Shown piece by piece: positions 19,271-27,558 of a stretch of DNA of 64,000 nt. The DNA lies in NCBI RefSeq assembly GCF_003086775.1, contig NZ_CP026001.1, positions 4,244,125 through 4,308,124 on the forward strand, given 5' to 3'. Numbering within the stretch: the first letter of the stretch is position 1; every line of letters begins with the position of its first letter. Under the pieces are notes generated by a model. It did no database searches. It saw nothing but the letters and a program-made list of their open reading frames with translations, and was not told where the DNA came from. Origin of the DNA: Stenotrophomonas sp. ZAC14D1_NAIMI4_1 (GTDB lineage Bacteria > Pseudomonadota > Gammaproteobacteria > Xanthomonadales > Xanthomonadaceae). The translations under genes were made by a program, and so were the position numbers.

Positions 19271-21160
19271 ATGTCCGGTCACAGCCAGTTCGCCCTGCTC
19301 CGCCAGCGCCGCTTCCTGCCGTTCTTCATCGTGCAGGCGCTGGGCGCCTTCAATGACAATGTGTACCGGCAGGCCATCATCGGCCTGTTGTTCTACCTGG
19401 GCGTATCGGACGAGCAGCGCTCGCTGTACACCACGCTGGCGCCGGCCATCTTCATCCTGCCGTATTTCCTGTTCTCGGCCCTGGCCGGGCAGATCGCCGA
19501 CAAACTGGAAAAATCGCGGCTGATCGTGATCACCACCACCATGGAGATCGTGATCATGTCGCTTGCGGCCATCGGGTTCATTACCGAGAACCTGCCGTTC
19601 CTGCTGGTGGCGCTGTTCTGCACCGGCATGCAGTCGACCCTGTTCGGCCCGGTGAAGTACTCGGTGCTGCCCTCGGTGCTGAAACCGGAGGAACTGACCG
19701 GTGGCAACGGCCTGGTCGAGATGGGCACCTCCATCTCGATCCTGTCGGGCATGATCATCGGCGGCTCGGTGTTCCTGCTGGCCGGCAGCCATGGTCCGAT
19801 CGTGGCGGCAACGGCTGTCATCGCGCTGGCGATCTGCGGCAATCTCGCCGCGCGCATGATTCCCCGGGTCGACGCCGGCGACCCCGACCTGAAGATCAAC
19901 TGGAACCCGCTGCCCGAGTCGCTGGTGGTGCTGCGCATGGCGCGGCAGCAGAAGGCGGTGCGCAACGCCATCCTCGGCGTGTCCTGGTTCTGGTTCGTCG
20001 GCACCGTGCTGACCTCGCAGCTGCCCAACTACGCGCTGGTCAACCTGGGCGGCGAGCCCAAGCTGTACCTGTTCGCGCTGGCGCTGTTCTCGGTGGGTAC
20101 CGGCGTCGGTTCGCTGCTGTGCGAGAAGCTGTCGGCGCGCACGGTGGAAATCGGCCTGGTGCCGCTGGGTGCGTTCGGCATGACCGCCTTCCTGCTGGAC
20201 CTGTACTTCGCCCGCACCGGCGAAGCGACCGTGCAGAACCTGGGCGTGCTGGCGTTCCTGCAGCAACCGGGCAGCGTGCGCATCGTCATCGATCTTGTAG
20301 GCATCGGCCTGTTTACCGGTGTGTTCGTGGTGCCACTGTTCGCGCTCATCCAGAGCCGCACGCCGAAGGCGCAGATGTCGCGCGTGTTCGCTGCACTCAA
20401 CATCCAGAATTCCGGCTTCATCGTCGCCGCGGCGTTGCTGTCGCTGGCCGCGCACCAGCTGCTGCACTGGTCCATCCCGCAGCAGTTCCTGGCGCTGGCC
20501 ATCGCCAATGCCATCGTGGCGATCTACATCTTCACCATCGTCCCCGAATTCCTGATGCGCTTCCTCAGCTGGCTGATGGTGCGCTCGCTGTACCGGCTGC
20601 GCCCGCACGGCATCGAGGCCAACGTCCCCGACGAGGGCGCCGCGCTGCTGGTCTGCAACCACGTCAGCTACATGGACGCGCTGATCCTGTCGGCGACGAT
20701 CCCGCGCCCCGTGCGTTTCGTCATGTACTACAAGATCTTCAACATCCCGGTGATGCGCTGGATCTTCCGCACCGCCAAGGCGATTCCCATCGCCGGCGCG
20801 CGCGAAGACCCGGCGCTGATGCAGCGCGCGTTCGACGAGATCGATGCGGCCCTGGCCGAGGGCGAGCTGGTCTGCATCTTCCCGGAGGGCGCGCTGACCA
20901 AGGACGGCAGCATGGCACCGTTCAAGTCCGGCGTTGAGAAGATCCTCGAGCGGCGCCCGGTGCCGGTGGTGCCGATGGCCCTGCGTGGCATGTGGTCGAG
21001 CATGTGGAGCCGGCGCGACACGCGCCTGGGCCGCATGCGCGTGCCGCGGCGTTTCCGCGCCACCGTGCAGGTGGTGGCCGCTGCGGCCGTGGACGGCCAC
21101 AGCGCCGATGCGCCCGCGCTGGAGGCGCAGGTGCGCGCCCTGCGCGGCGACCACGCCTGA
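19271..21160 (+). CDS. LplT-like MFS transporter fused to a PlsC-type acyltransferase
   Basis: Likely flips lysophospholipids across the inner membrane and re-acylates them. 629 residues with an excellent AAGGAGA Shine-Dalgarno 7 nt before the ATG. Residues 1-430 form about 12 transmembrane helices of the major facilitator family, opening RRFLPFFIVQALGAFNDNVY as in LplT. Residues 440-629 are a glycerophospholipid acyltransferase with the catalytic HX4D motif in NHVSYMDAL and the second motif FPEGALTKDG. In E. coli the transporter (LplT) and the acyltransferase (Aas) are separate genes and Aas has an extra acyl-ACP synthetase domain; that third domain is missing here, so an acyl donor must come from elsewhere. 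Confidence 0.86.
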   Translation: MSGHSQFALLRQRRFLPFFIVQALGAFNDNVYRQAIIGLLFYLGVSDEQRSLYTTLAPAIFILPYFLFSALAGQIADKLEKSRLIVITTTMEIVIMSLAAIGFITENLPFLLVALFCTGMQSTLFGPVKYSVLPSVLKPEELTGGNGLVEMGTSISILSGMIIGGSVFLLAGSHGPIVAATAVIALAICGNLAARMIPRVDAGDPDLKINWNPLPESLVVLRMARQQKAVRNAILGVSWFWFVGTVLTSQLPNYALVNLGGEPKLYLFALALFSVGTGVGSLLCEKLSARTVEIGLVPLGAFGMTAFLLDLYFARTGEATVQNLGVLAFLQQPGSVRIVIDLVGIGLFTGVFVVPLFALIQSRTPKAQMSRVFAALNIQNSGFIVAAALLSLAAHQLLHWSIPQQFLALAIANAIVAIYIFTIVPEFLMRFLSWLMVRSLYRLRPHGIEANVPDEGAALLVCNHVSYMDALILSATIPRPVRFVMYYKIFNIPVMRWIFRTAKAIPIAGAREDPALMQRAFDEIDAALAEGELVCIFPEGALTKDGSMAPFKSGVEKILERRPVPVVPMALRGMWSSMWSRRDTRLGRMRVPRRFRATVQVVAAAAVDGHSADAPALEAQVRALRGDHA

Positions 21161-21342
21161 GCATTTCCGCAGGGAAACAGGCACCCGGAAACCGTTCCAG
21201 TACTCCCCCGTCTGCTGCCGAGCCAAGCGTGGCGGGGATGTAAACGCATACATGGGCCGCCGGTTGCGGTAGATTACGCACCCACAGGGGGGAGGTTCGG
21301 TCTGTCTGCGACAGATCGGCCGCCAAGGAATGGAGTCTTGCT

Positions 21343-21630
21343 TTGAATCAACCACCACAGCCCAGCCGTCCGGTCTACATCCCCAACCATCTGGTCTGGG
21401 CGATCCTGACGACGCTGTTCTGCTGCCTGCCACTGGGCGTGGTATCGATCGTGTATGCCTCGCAGGTCGATGGTCGCCGCGCGGCCGGTGATCTGGCCGG
21501 GGCTTACGCTGCATCGCGCAAGGCGGGCTGGTGGGCGGCGGCTTCGGCCGTGGCGCTGCCGGTCCTGTTGCTGTTGTGGTTCGGGCTGTTCGGCGGCTTG
21601 GCCGTTCTGGGCGCTCTTTCCGACCATTGA
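21343..21630 (+). CDS. CD225/dispanin-family small membrane protein (first copy)
   Basis: A 95-residue protein with the CD225 (dispanin) fold: IPNHLVWAILTTLFCCLPLGVVSIVYASQVD, an intramembrane helix with a Cys pair, then an amphipathic loop (GDLAGAYAASRKAGWW) and a transmembrane helix. The family includes eukaryotic IFITM proteins; bacterial functions are unknown. It begins at a TTG codon, chosen because GGAG lies 9 nt upstream and the only nearby ATG is out of frame. The next gene, 33 bp on, is a paralogue, and a DUF2752 protein overlaps the end of that one, so the three look like an operon. Confidence 0.8.
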   Translation: MNQPPQPSRPVYIPNHLVWAILTTLFCCLPLGVVSIVYASQVDGRRAAGDLAGAYAASRKAGWWAAASAVALPVLLLLWFGLFGGLAVLGALSDH

Positions 21631-21663
21631 TTCACCACCACCACCCATCGAGGAGCTTGAACC

Positions 21664-21945
21664 ATGAATACCGCTACCCCGCAGATCCCGAACCACCTGG
21701 TCTGGGCCATCCTGTCCACGCTGTTCTGCTGCCTGCCGGCCGGCATCGTGTCGATCGTCTACGCCGCACAGGTCAACGGCAAGCTGGCCGCCGGTGACAT
21801 CGCCGGTGCCCAGGAATCGTCGGAGAAGGCCAAGAAGTGGGCCATCTGGTCGGCCATCGCGGCGCTGGTCGTCGGCGTGCTGTACTTCATCCTGATCATG
21901 GCCATCGGCGGCATGGGCGCCCTGAGCGGCGGCAGCAGCTACTGA
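21664..21945 (+). CDS. CD225/dispanin-family small membrane protein (second copy)
   Basis: A 93-residue paralogue of the preceding protein; the segment IPNHLVWAIL-x-TLFCCLP is nearly identical, while the C-terminal transmembrane helix differs (IAALVVGVLYFILIMAIGG) and ends Gly/Ser-rich. The Shine-Dalgarno GAGGAGC sits about 8 nt before the ATG. Its TGA stop overlaps the ATG of the DUF2752 gene, which suggests translational coupling. Tandem dispanins may form hetero-oligomers, but this is inference. Confidence 0.82.
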   Translation: MNTATPQIPNHLVWAILSTLFCCLPAGIVSIVYAAQVNGKLAAGDIAGAQESSEKAKKWAIWSAIAALVVGVLYFILIMAIGGMGALSGGSSY

Positions 21946-22418
21946 TGCCTGCTACGGGATCCGGCCGCGCGCCGGGTCCCGTATCTCCCTGCATGCCTCC
22001 ACCTCCCGTTCCCTCCCGCCTGGGCCGCTGGTCCCCGCTGCTGGCCGCTTCCGGCCTGGCCGCCGGTGCTGCCGTGGTGCTGCGCCACGTCAACCCGTAT
22101 GTGCCCGGCAATCCGCTGCCGAGCTGCCCGCTATATGCGCTGACCGGCTTCTACTGCCCCGGCTGCGGCAGCACCCGCTGCCTGTATTCGCTGGTCCATT
22201 TCGACCTGCCCGGCGCGATGGCGATGAACCCCCTGCTGGTCATCAGCCTGCCCTTCCTGTTCCTGATGCTGCTGCACATGGCGGGCGTGCGCATGAAGGC
22301 GCTCGATCCGTTGATGCGGCTGCTGGCCAACCCGAAGTTCTGGCTGTGGGTGCTGCCGGGGTATGCGCTGCTGCGCAACCTGCCGTGGGCGCCGTTCACT
22401 GCGCTGGCACCGGTGTAG
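21945..22418 (+). CDS. DUF2752 family membrane protein
   Basis: A protein of 157 residues if started at the ATG that overlaps the previous stop (TGATG); an alternative ATG 16 codons later would give 141. The DUF2752 signature is clear: CPLYALTGFYCPGCGSTR, with a CPxC-like cysteine pattern, followed by the second half of the domain (MAMNPLLVISLPFLFLMLLH) with two or three transmembrane helices. The family has no known biochemical role but is often found beside CD225 proteins, as here. The start is uncertain because neither candidate has a good ribosome binding site. Confidence 0.78.
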   Translation: MPATGSGRAPGPVSPCMPPPPVPSRLGRWSPLLAASGLAAGAAVVLRHVNPYVPGNPLPSCPLYALTGFYCPGCGSTRCLYSLVHFDLPGAMAMNPLLVISLPFLFLMLLHMAGVRMKALDPLMRLLANPKFWLWVLPGYALLRNLPWAPFTALAPV

Positions 22419-22441
22419 GTAGCGTCGACTGTCAGTCGACT
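22419..22441 (+). repeat. SMAG palindrome
   Basis: GTAGCGTCGACTGTCAGTCGAC begins at the first base after the DUF2752 stop codon. Confidence 0.8.
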
Positions 22442-22464
22442 GGCACCGCGCCTGGCCCGGCCCC

Positions 22465-22524
22465 TGACAGTTTCCGTGTGCGTCCACCACGGAAGAAAAA
22501 GAAGATCAGAAGCAAAAGCAGAAG
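22465..22524 (+). repeat. GACAG-hairpin module with A-rich tail (third copy)
   Basis: TGACAG, a hairpin TTCCGTG / CACGGAA and a tail of A and G runs containing GATCAGAAGC. The same arrangement, with a hairpin of different sequence (TTTCCCG / CGGGAAA), occurs at about 4745-4800 and 4938-4993. Confidence 0.55.
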
Positions 22525-22554
22525 CGGCTCGCTTCGCTCGGCTATGCTGGTGCG

Positions 22555-22995
22555 ATGACTGATCGACGTGATGAATTGACCGCGGCCATGAAGGCTGCTG
22601 GCTGCACTGATCCGCGCAGCTGGGTGAACAGCGAACTGGGCGAGAACCTGCCGCAGTTCGCGCGCTTCCTGATGCTGCGCGATGTGCACACGCTGGCCGA
22701 CGATGTGGACAGTGCGTTGTCCGAGGCGCTGTTTGATCGCCCGGAACTGGAGCAGACACTGGCGACGCTGCGCGGTGCGGTGGATCCGCAGGCCCTGCAC
22801 GCGCTGCTGCGTGCGTACGGCAAGGCGCTGGGCAACAGCTTCGTGATGGCCGTGGATGAAGGTCCGGCGATGCGCGAAGACGGCATGCCTGGCTGGCTGC
22901 TGATGGAAACCGACGCCAACGACGAACCGACCGGACGCCTGGTGCAGGGCCTGCACGAGGATTACCTCGACTTCGACGATCGTTACACGCCGTAG
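22555..22995 (+). CDS. Conserved-looking protein of unknown function
   Basis: A soluble acidic 146-residue protein, probably mostly helical in the first 110 residues and ending in a Asp/Tyr-rich tail (HEDYLDFDDRYTP). I do not recognise a family. No signal peptide or membrane segment is visible. Codon use (GC-rich third positions, NNG/NNC) matches its neighbours, and the frame is open between two repeat elements, which supports a real gene. It lies convergent to ampE. Confidence 0.62.
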   Translation: MTDRRDELTAAMKAAGCTDPRSWVNSELGENLPQFARFLMLRDVHTLADDVDSALSEALFDRPELEQTLATLRGAVDPQALHALLRAYGKALGNSFVMAVDEGPAMREDGMPGWLLMETDANDEPTGRLVQGLHEDYLDFDDRYTP

Positions 22996-23014
22996 CGCTG
23001 TGCAGCACCGCGCC

Positions 23015-23037
23015 ATCCACGCATGGCGTGGATCTAC
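23015..23037 (-). repeat. SMAG palindrome overlapping the ampE stop codon
   Basis: ATCCACGC / GCGTGGAT ending in CTAC; read on the minus strand its GTAG head contains the TAG stop of ampE. Confidence 0.85.
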
Positions 23038-23921
23038 GTCACCCAGCCGGCGATGACCAGCAGCGCCAGCACCGCCAGCCACAGCAGCAGCATCCGCCAC
23101 ACCAGGCTCATCGCATCGCGCAGGTCCGGCAGCCGCTGCCATACCGGCAACAGGCCCGCTTCGGTGTAGTCATGCGCCTCTTCGCGCAGCTCGGCATTCA
23201 CGCTGGCCCGCGCCACCGCGCCGAGGAAGCCGATGCCACCGGCCAGGCGCTCGCCATGGGCCTGCCGCCACGCCTTCCACGCCGTATCGAAGTTGCCGAC
23301 CAGCGCCATCGAGAACGCCATCAGCTGCGCCACCGGCCATTCGATCCAGGCCAGCAGGCGCTGTGCCAGCGCCAGTGGCTCCACCGGCACGCGTGCCCGC
23401 ATCGGGCTCTCGGCCATCAGCGCCAGCAGGCGATAGGCCAATGCACCGACCGGGCCCAGCAGCAGGAACCAGAACAGCACCGCGAACCAGCGCCGCAGTG
23501 CATTGAGCACGGTCGCCTCGACCAGCGAGGGCACGTCCTCGCGCAGGCTGCCACCGGCGGCCTGCAGGTGGCGTACCGCCGCCTGGCGGCCCGCTGCGTC
23601 GTCGGCATCGATGATCGCTTCGATATCACGGTCGAGGTCGCGCGGGCCCCAGCACCAGGCCAGAACCGCCACGCCCAGCAGCAGGCCGGGCAGGCCGAAC
23701 AGCACCCCGCGCAGCAACCAGGCCAGCAGTGCCATCAGCAGCAGCGGCGGCACGATCGCCAGCGCCACGCCGGCCGGCCCCTGCCATGCCCGTCCGCCAT
23801 GCCCGTCCAACCAGCCCAGCCAGCGCCGGAAGCCGTCGAAACGGCGCAGCGAGGCGGCAGCAGCCGGGGCAACGTGGCCCAGGGCCAGCGCCACCAACAC
23901 GGCGACCAGGGTGGTGAACAT
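23034..23921 (-). CDS. ampE: AmpE-like inner-membrane regulatory protein
   Basis: A 295-residue membrane protein of the AmpE/CobD-like family. In enterobacteria AmpE is encoded with AmpD and modulates induction of AmpC beta-lactamase, possibly as a sensor. Here the gene stands alone with nudC upstream rather than ampD. Visible features are an N-terminal helix (MFTTLVAVLVALALGH), a hydrophobic pair near residues 50-90, a cytoplasmic AmpE-type segment (RDLDRDIEAIIDADDAAGRQ), a hydrophobic block with ESPMRARVPVE and a C-terminal helix. GGGAGA precedes the ATG. The stop codon lies in a SMAG repeat. Family assignment rests on overall pattern and length. Confidence 0.68.
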   Translation of the reverse strand: MFTTLVAVLVALALGHVAPAAAASLRRFDGFRRWLGWLDGHGGRAWQGPAGVALAIVPPLLLMALLAWLLRGVLFGLPGLLLGVAVLAWCWGPRDLDRDIEAIIDADDAAGRQAAVRHLQAAGGSLREDVPSLVEATVLNALRRWFAVLFWFLLLGPVGALAYRLLALMAESPMRARVPVEPLALAQRLLAWIEWPVAQLMAFSMALVGNFDTAWKAWRQAHGERLAGGIGFLGAVARASVNAELREEAHDYTEAGLLPVWQRLPDLRDAMSLVWRMLLLWLAVLALLVIAGWVT

Positions 23922-24065
23922 GGCAGGTCTCCCTACGAACAAGCGTTCTGCGCCGCTACCTTACCTGCCGCAGCGGCGCGTTCAGCGATGAGCCCGACTG
24001 TAACCCGGCGCGTGTTCAGGTGGCGGCAATGCTGCCACCGGCACCGGCCGGCACGGCCGCAGCGA

Positions 24066-24971
24066 TCAGCCCTGCTGCTGCCGGTACCAGTGTTCGATCA
24101 GGCCGCGCGAGATCGAGATCGGCGGCGACAGGCGGATGCCTTCGCCATCGTCCTCGACGTCGCGGGCCAGCGCCGCCCCCACCTCTTCGGCAGTGAACCA
24201 GCGGGCGTCTTCCAGCTCGCCATTGACGGTCGGCACGTCGTCCTGCGCCTGCGCGCGGAACCCCACCATCAGCGCGCCGGGGAACGGCCACGGCTGCGAG
24301 CCGAGGTACTGGCAGGACGTCACCCGCACCTTGCTCTCTTCGTGCACCTCGCGCACCACGGTCTGCTCGAAGGTCTCGCCGGGCTCGACGAAGCCGGCCA
24401 GCACCGAATAGCGGCGCGGCGCCCAGTTGGACTGGCGGCCCAGCAGCAGGCGGCCCTGGTTTTCCACCGCGACGATCACCGCCGGGTCGACCCGCGGGTA
24501 ATGCTCGGTGGAACACTGTGCGCAGCGGCCGACGAAGCCACCGCGGGCGAAGGCCACCGCACCACCGCACACACCGCAGAAGCGCGTGCGCGAATGCCAG
24601 TAGGACATGCCGCGGGCATAGCTGAAGGCGGTGGCATCGGCCACGCTCCACAGCAGTGCCGCCTGGCGCAGGTCGAGACGGCGCGGTGCGGTCTGGGTGA
24701 CGTTGGTGGCTTCGACGGAGAACCAGGCCTGGCCCGCGCGCAGGCCGAGGAAGATGGCCGCACCGGGGCCACCGCCGATATCGGCGCCGGTCAGGGCGAC
24801 CGGCTGGTCGTCCTCACCGGTGAAGGCGGTGCCGTCATGGTCCAGGACAAGAATGCGCGCATCCGGCCACAGGCGTGCCAGGGCATCGGCATCATCGCGC
24901 AGGGCATCGGCGCGCTCCAGCGGCTCGGCCACGAAGGCGAAACCGGAAAGCGGCGAAGGAGTATTGGGCAT
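24066..24971 (-). CDS. nudC: NAD+ diphosphatase / NAD-capped RNA decapping enzyme
   Basis: Hydrolyses NAD(H) to NMN and AMP and removes NAD caps from RNA. 301 residues. The middle zinc ribbon is present (CGVCGG ... CAQC), then the Nudix box GFVEPGETFEQTVVREVHEE with all catalytic Glu residues, followed by the NADH-pyrophosphatase signature SQPWPFPGALM. The order N-terminal domain, zinc ribbon, Nudix domain matches E. coli NudC. Probably cytoplasmic. The gene lies on the same strand as ampE with a gap of about 145 bp. Confidence 0.94.
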   Translation of the reverse strand: MPNTPSPLSGFAFVAEPLERADALRDDADALARLWPDARILVLDHDGTAFTGEDDQPVALTGADIGGGPGAAIFLGLRAGQAWFSVEATNVTQTAPRRLDLRQAALLWSVADATAFSYARGMSYWHSRTRFCGVCGGAVAFARGGFVGRCAQCSTEHYPRVDPAVIVAVENQGRLLLGRQSNWAPRRYSVLAGFVEPGETFEQTVVREVHEESKVRVTSCQYLGSQPWPFPGALMVGFRAQAQDDVPTVNGELEDARWFTAEEVGAALARDVEDDGEGIRLSPPISISRGLIEHWYRQQQG

Positions 24972-25077
24972 CCGACAAGCCTGCCGCCAATTGCCGCAGG
25001 TGGCAAGGTCGGCGCTGTGCGCAATCAGTCGGTCTTGCGCGCAACGGCAGCGCGAGGCATCGGCCCCGCGCCCGGCA

Positions 25078-25470
25078 TCACATGCTGAAGCTGCTGCCGC
25101 AGCCGCAGGTGGTCTTCGCGTTCGGGTTGCGGATCACGAACTGCGCACCGGTCAGGCTCTCGGTGTAATCCACCTCGGCGCCCATCAGGTACTGCAGGCT
25201 GAGCGGATCAACCAGCAGGGTGACCCCGCTGGTCTGCACCGCCAGGTCGTCCTCGGCGCGGTTCTCATCGAACTCGAAGCCGTACTGGAACCCGGAACAG
25301 CCACCGCCCTCGATGTACACGCGCAGGGCCAGGTCGGGGTTGCCCTCGTCCTGGATCAGTTCCTTCACCTTGGCCGCGGCCGATTCGGTGAAGTTCAGCG
25401 GCCGCTCCAGCGACTGGTAGTCGGGAGCGGCGGCCGGCGTGGCGCCGGGCAGGGAAACTAGCGTGCTCAT
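25078..25470 (-). CDS. erpA: Iron-sulfur cluster insertion protein ErpA
   Basis: A-type carrier that delivers Fe-S clusters to apo-proteins such as those of isoprenoid synthesis and respiration. 130 residues; HesB/IscA domain at about 25-130 with the three cluster-binding Cys in [11 protein letters not shown] and TTCGCGSSF near the C-terminus. The start MSTLVSLPG was chosen over a frame running 42 codons further into Arg-rich noise. The N-terminal extension of roughly 20 residues before the domain is usual for ErpA of this order. The bactofilin gene lies 31 bp upstream. Confidence 0.92.
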   Translation of the reverse strand: MSTLVSLPGATPAAAPDYQSLERPLNFTESAAAKVKELIQDEGNPDLALRVYIEGGGCSGFQYGFEFDENRAEDDLAVQTSGVTLLVDPLSLQYLMGAEVDYTESLTGAQFVIRNPNAKTTCGCGSSFSM

Positions 25471-25501
25471 GGCCTCAGCATGGGGGCGCCGGGGATGGCT
25501 T

Positions 25502-25969
25502 TCAAGCCATCGCCTCGGCCAGCTTGCGGCGCGCGGCGGTGCCGCCCTTGCCTTCCGCCGCTTCGCCTTCGCCTTCCGGCGCCGGCAGGGCCGCAACCGG
25601 GCTGCTGGCGTGGATCAGGCGGCCATTCAGCTGGGCGCCGGCGTTCATTTCCACCACCTGGTAGTGGACGTTGCCGTTCACCCGCGCGCTCGGGGTCAGT
25701 TCGACCTTCTCGCTGGCGTGCACGTCACCGTCGAGGCGGCCACTGATGACCACCACCTGGGCGCGGATCTCGCCTTCGATGACGCCGTGCTCGGCCACCG
25801 TCAGGGTCGCGCCGCTGGCGCCTTCCTGGGCGATCACCTTGCCATGGATGCGGCCTTCCACGTACAGGCCACCACTGAATTCCACATCACCGCGGATCAC
25901 CACCTGGTTGCCGATCAGGGCATCCACCACCAACTGGCCATCACGGCTGGATTTGCTGTTTCCGAACAT
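25502..25969 (-). CDS. Bactofilin (polymer-forming cytoskeletal protein)
   Basis: Assembles into filaments that act as scaffolds at the membrane for cell-wall and polarity proteins. 155 residues: a short N-terminus, a right-handed beta-helix bactofilin core (about 15-115) recognisable from its Gly/Val turns ([40 protein letters not shown]), and a disordered Ala/Glu-rich tail. The ATG follows GGAG at about 8 nt, and the stop of the upstream DUF6776 gene lies 4 bp before it, so the pair is surely co-transcribed. The partner protein is a membrane coiled-coil protein, a plausible anchor. Confidence 0.9.
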   Translation of the reverse strand: MFGNSKSSRDGQLVVDALIGNQVVIRGDVEFSGGLYVEGRIHGKVIAQEGASGATLTVAEHGVIEGEIRAQVVVISGRLDGDVHASEKVELTPSARVNGNVHYQVVEMNAGAQLNGRLIHASSPVAALPAPEGEGEAAEGKGGTAARRKLAEAMA

Positions 25970-25973
25970 CTGC

Positions 25974-26717
25974 CTACTCCCCTTTGCTGGCCGGTGCGCC
26001 GGCCTGTTTCCAGTCGAATACCTGCGTGGTGCCCCCTGCACCACTCCCCAGTGTCACCCTCACCCGTTGCGGGGTGAAGTCCGTCGGCAGCATCACACTG
26101 CCGGTGAGCTGCTGGAAGTACCGGAACGAGTAATCCTGTCCCGGCACCTTGCTGCGCTGGTGCAGCTCATCCCAGCTGATCGTGGCCAGCTTGCCGTTCT
26201 TCACGCCTTCCACGGTGAAGCGCATCTGCCCCTGGCTGATGGCCCCGCGGTTGAGGTTCTGGGTCAGCACCACGGCGTACTGCCAGGTGCCGGCCGATTC
26301 GGGGCTGAACTCGATCGAATGGGTGTTCAGGCCCTTGCGCTGGCTGGTCGAGCCGACCAGGCGCTCGTAGAAGGCTACGTCGGCACGCAGCCCGGCGATC
26401 TCTTCGTCGCGCTCGGCCAGCGAGGACTGCACCTCGGTGTTGGCGGCGCGGCTGATGCGGTCGGAGGCTTCCAGCGTGGCCTGCTTCTGGCGCAGCTCGG
26501 TCAGCTGTGCCTGCACGGTGTCGGCGCGCTTCTCGGCCGCCTGCAGGCGCTGCCCCTGGGCATCGCGCGGCGCGCCCAGCCAGCAGCCGCCCAGCACCGC
26601 CAGCACCAGGCTCAGCAGCCAGATGCCGGCGATGACCAGCAGGCGGCGACGGTCGACCGGCGGCGGCTTGGCACCGGGCAGGCGGACCTGTACGCGCACG
26701 GGTGGGCGGTTGTTCAT
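25974..26717 (-). CDS. DUF6776-type membrane coiled-coil protein
   Basis: A 247-residue inner-membrane protein. Residues 1-25 are basic and cytoplasmic, 26-46 form one transmembrane helix (RLLVIAGIWLLSLVLAVLGG), 55-115 form a coiled coil (heptads of Leu/Ala with Gln, Arg and Glu), and 120-247 a beta-rich periplasmic domain (GTWQYAVVLTQNLNRG, FRYFQQLTGSVMLP). I recognise the layout as the DUF6776 family, which is regularly found immediately upstream of bactofilin in proteobacteria; the function is unknown. A role in placing bactofilin at the envelope is inference. Confidence 0.72.
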   Translation of the reverse strand: MNNRPPVRVQVRLPGAKPPPVDRRRLLVIAGIWLLSLVLAVLGGCWLGAPRDAQGQRLQAAEKRADTVQAQLTELRQKQATLEASDRISRAANTEVQSSLAERDEEIAGLRADVAFYERLVGSTSQRKGLNTHSIEFSPESAGTWQYAVVLTQNLNRGAISQGQMRFTVEGVKNGKLATISWDELHQRSKVPGQDYSFRYFQQLTGSVMLPTDFTPQRVRVTLGSGAGGTTQVFDWKQAGAPASKGE

Positions 26718-26896
26718 GGGTAGTCTCCGTGGACTCGCAATGGCGACACCAGCACGGCCCCTGTAGCAAACGACGGGCTAGTGTATGACAGGAACGGGGG
26801 CTTTCCCCGGTGCCGGCCGCCAGCGGCCGGTGGTGTTCAGCCACGTCATCGCCGATAGTGTGGCACCCCGCACAGTTCCGTCGCCGGAGCCCCGCC

Positions 26897-27514
26897 ATGA
26901 CCGAAGCCCACCTGTTCGTGATCGGCATCCTGCTGGCCTGGCTGGCCGGCATCCGCGTGTACCTCACCGTGTTCGGCGTCGGCCTGGCCGGACTGCTCGG
27001 CTGGGTCGACCTGCCACCGGCCCTGCAGGCCACCGAATCGTGGTGGGTGCTGGGCACCTCGGCGGCCCTGGCCATCGCCGAATTCTTCGCCGACAAGATC
27101 CCCGGCGTCGATTCCATCTGGGATCTCGTGCATACCCTGGCGCGGGTACCGGCCGGCGCCTTCCTGGCCGCCGCCACGCTCTCGCCCGATGGCCAGCTGG
27201 GCACCGGCACCCTGCTGGCCGGCGCCGGCGTGGCCCTGGCCAGCCACGGCCTGAAGGCCGGCACCCGCGCCCTGCTCAACACGTCGCCGGAACCGGCCAG
27301 CAACTGGGTCGCCTCGGTCGCCGAGGACACCGTGGTGGTCGGCGGCCTGGCGCTGGCACTGGCCCATCCCTGGATCGCCCTGGTCGTGGTGCTGGCCTGC
27401 AGCCTGGCCGGCGCACTGCTGGTGTGGCTGGTCTGGCGCACCCTGTGGAAGGGCGTGCGATGGCTTGCACGTGCTGGCGGCACGGCCTCTGCAGGCCAAC
27501 CACGCACCGGCTGA
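26897..27514 (+). CDS. DUF4126 family membrane protein
   Basis: A 205-residue protein with about five hydrophobic helices. The DUF4126 pattern is seen in GIRVYLTVFGVGLAGLLGW, ALAIAEFFADKIPGVDSIWD and KAGTRALLNTSPEPASNW. Its function is unknown. The ATG (MTEAHLFVIG) was chosen because the upstream in-frame extension of 29 codons is Arg/Ser-rich and outside the family. The next gene starts 44 bp downstream on the same strand, but a functional link is not evident. Confidence 0.8.
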   Translation: MTEAHLFVIGILLAWLAGIRVYLTVFGVGLAGLLGWVDLPPALQATESWWVLGTSAALAIAEFFADKIPGVDSIWDLVHTLARVPAGAFLAAATLSPDGQLGTGTLLAGAGVALASHGLKAGTRALLNTSPEPASNWVASVAEDTVVVGGLALALAHPWIALVVVLACSLAGALLVWLVWRTLWKGVRWLARAGGTASAGQPRTG

Positions 27515-27558
27515 CTGTCGGGCTTGGCGCATAATGGCGGCGAACACCAGGAGCTTTG

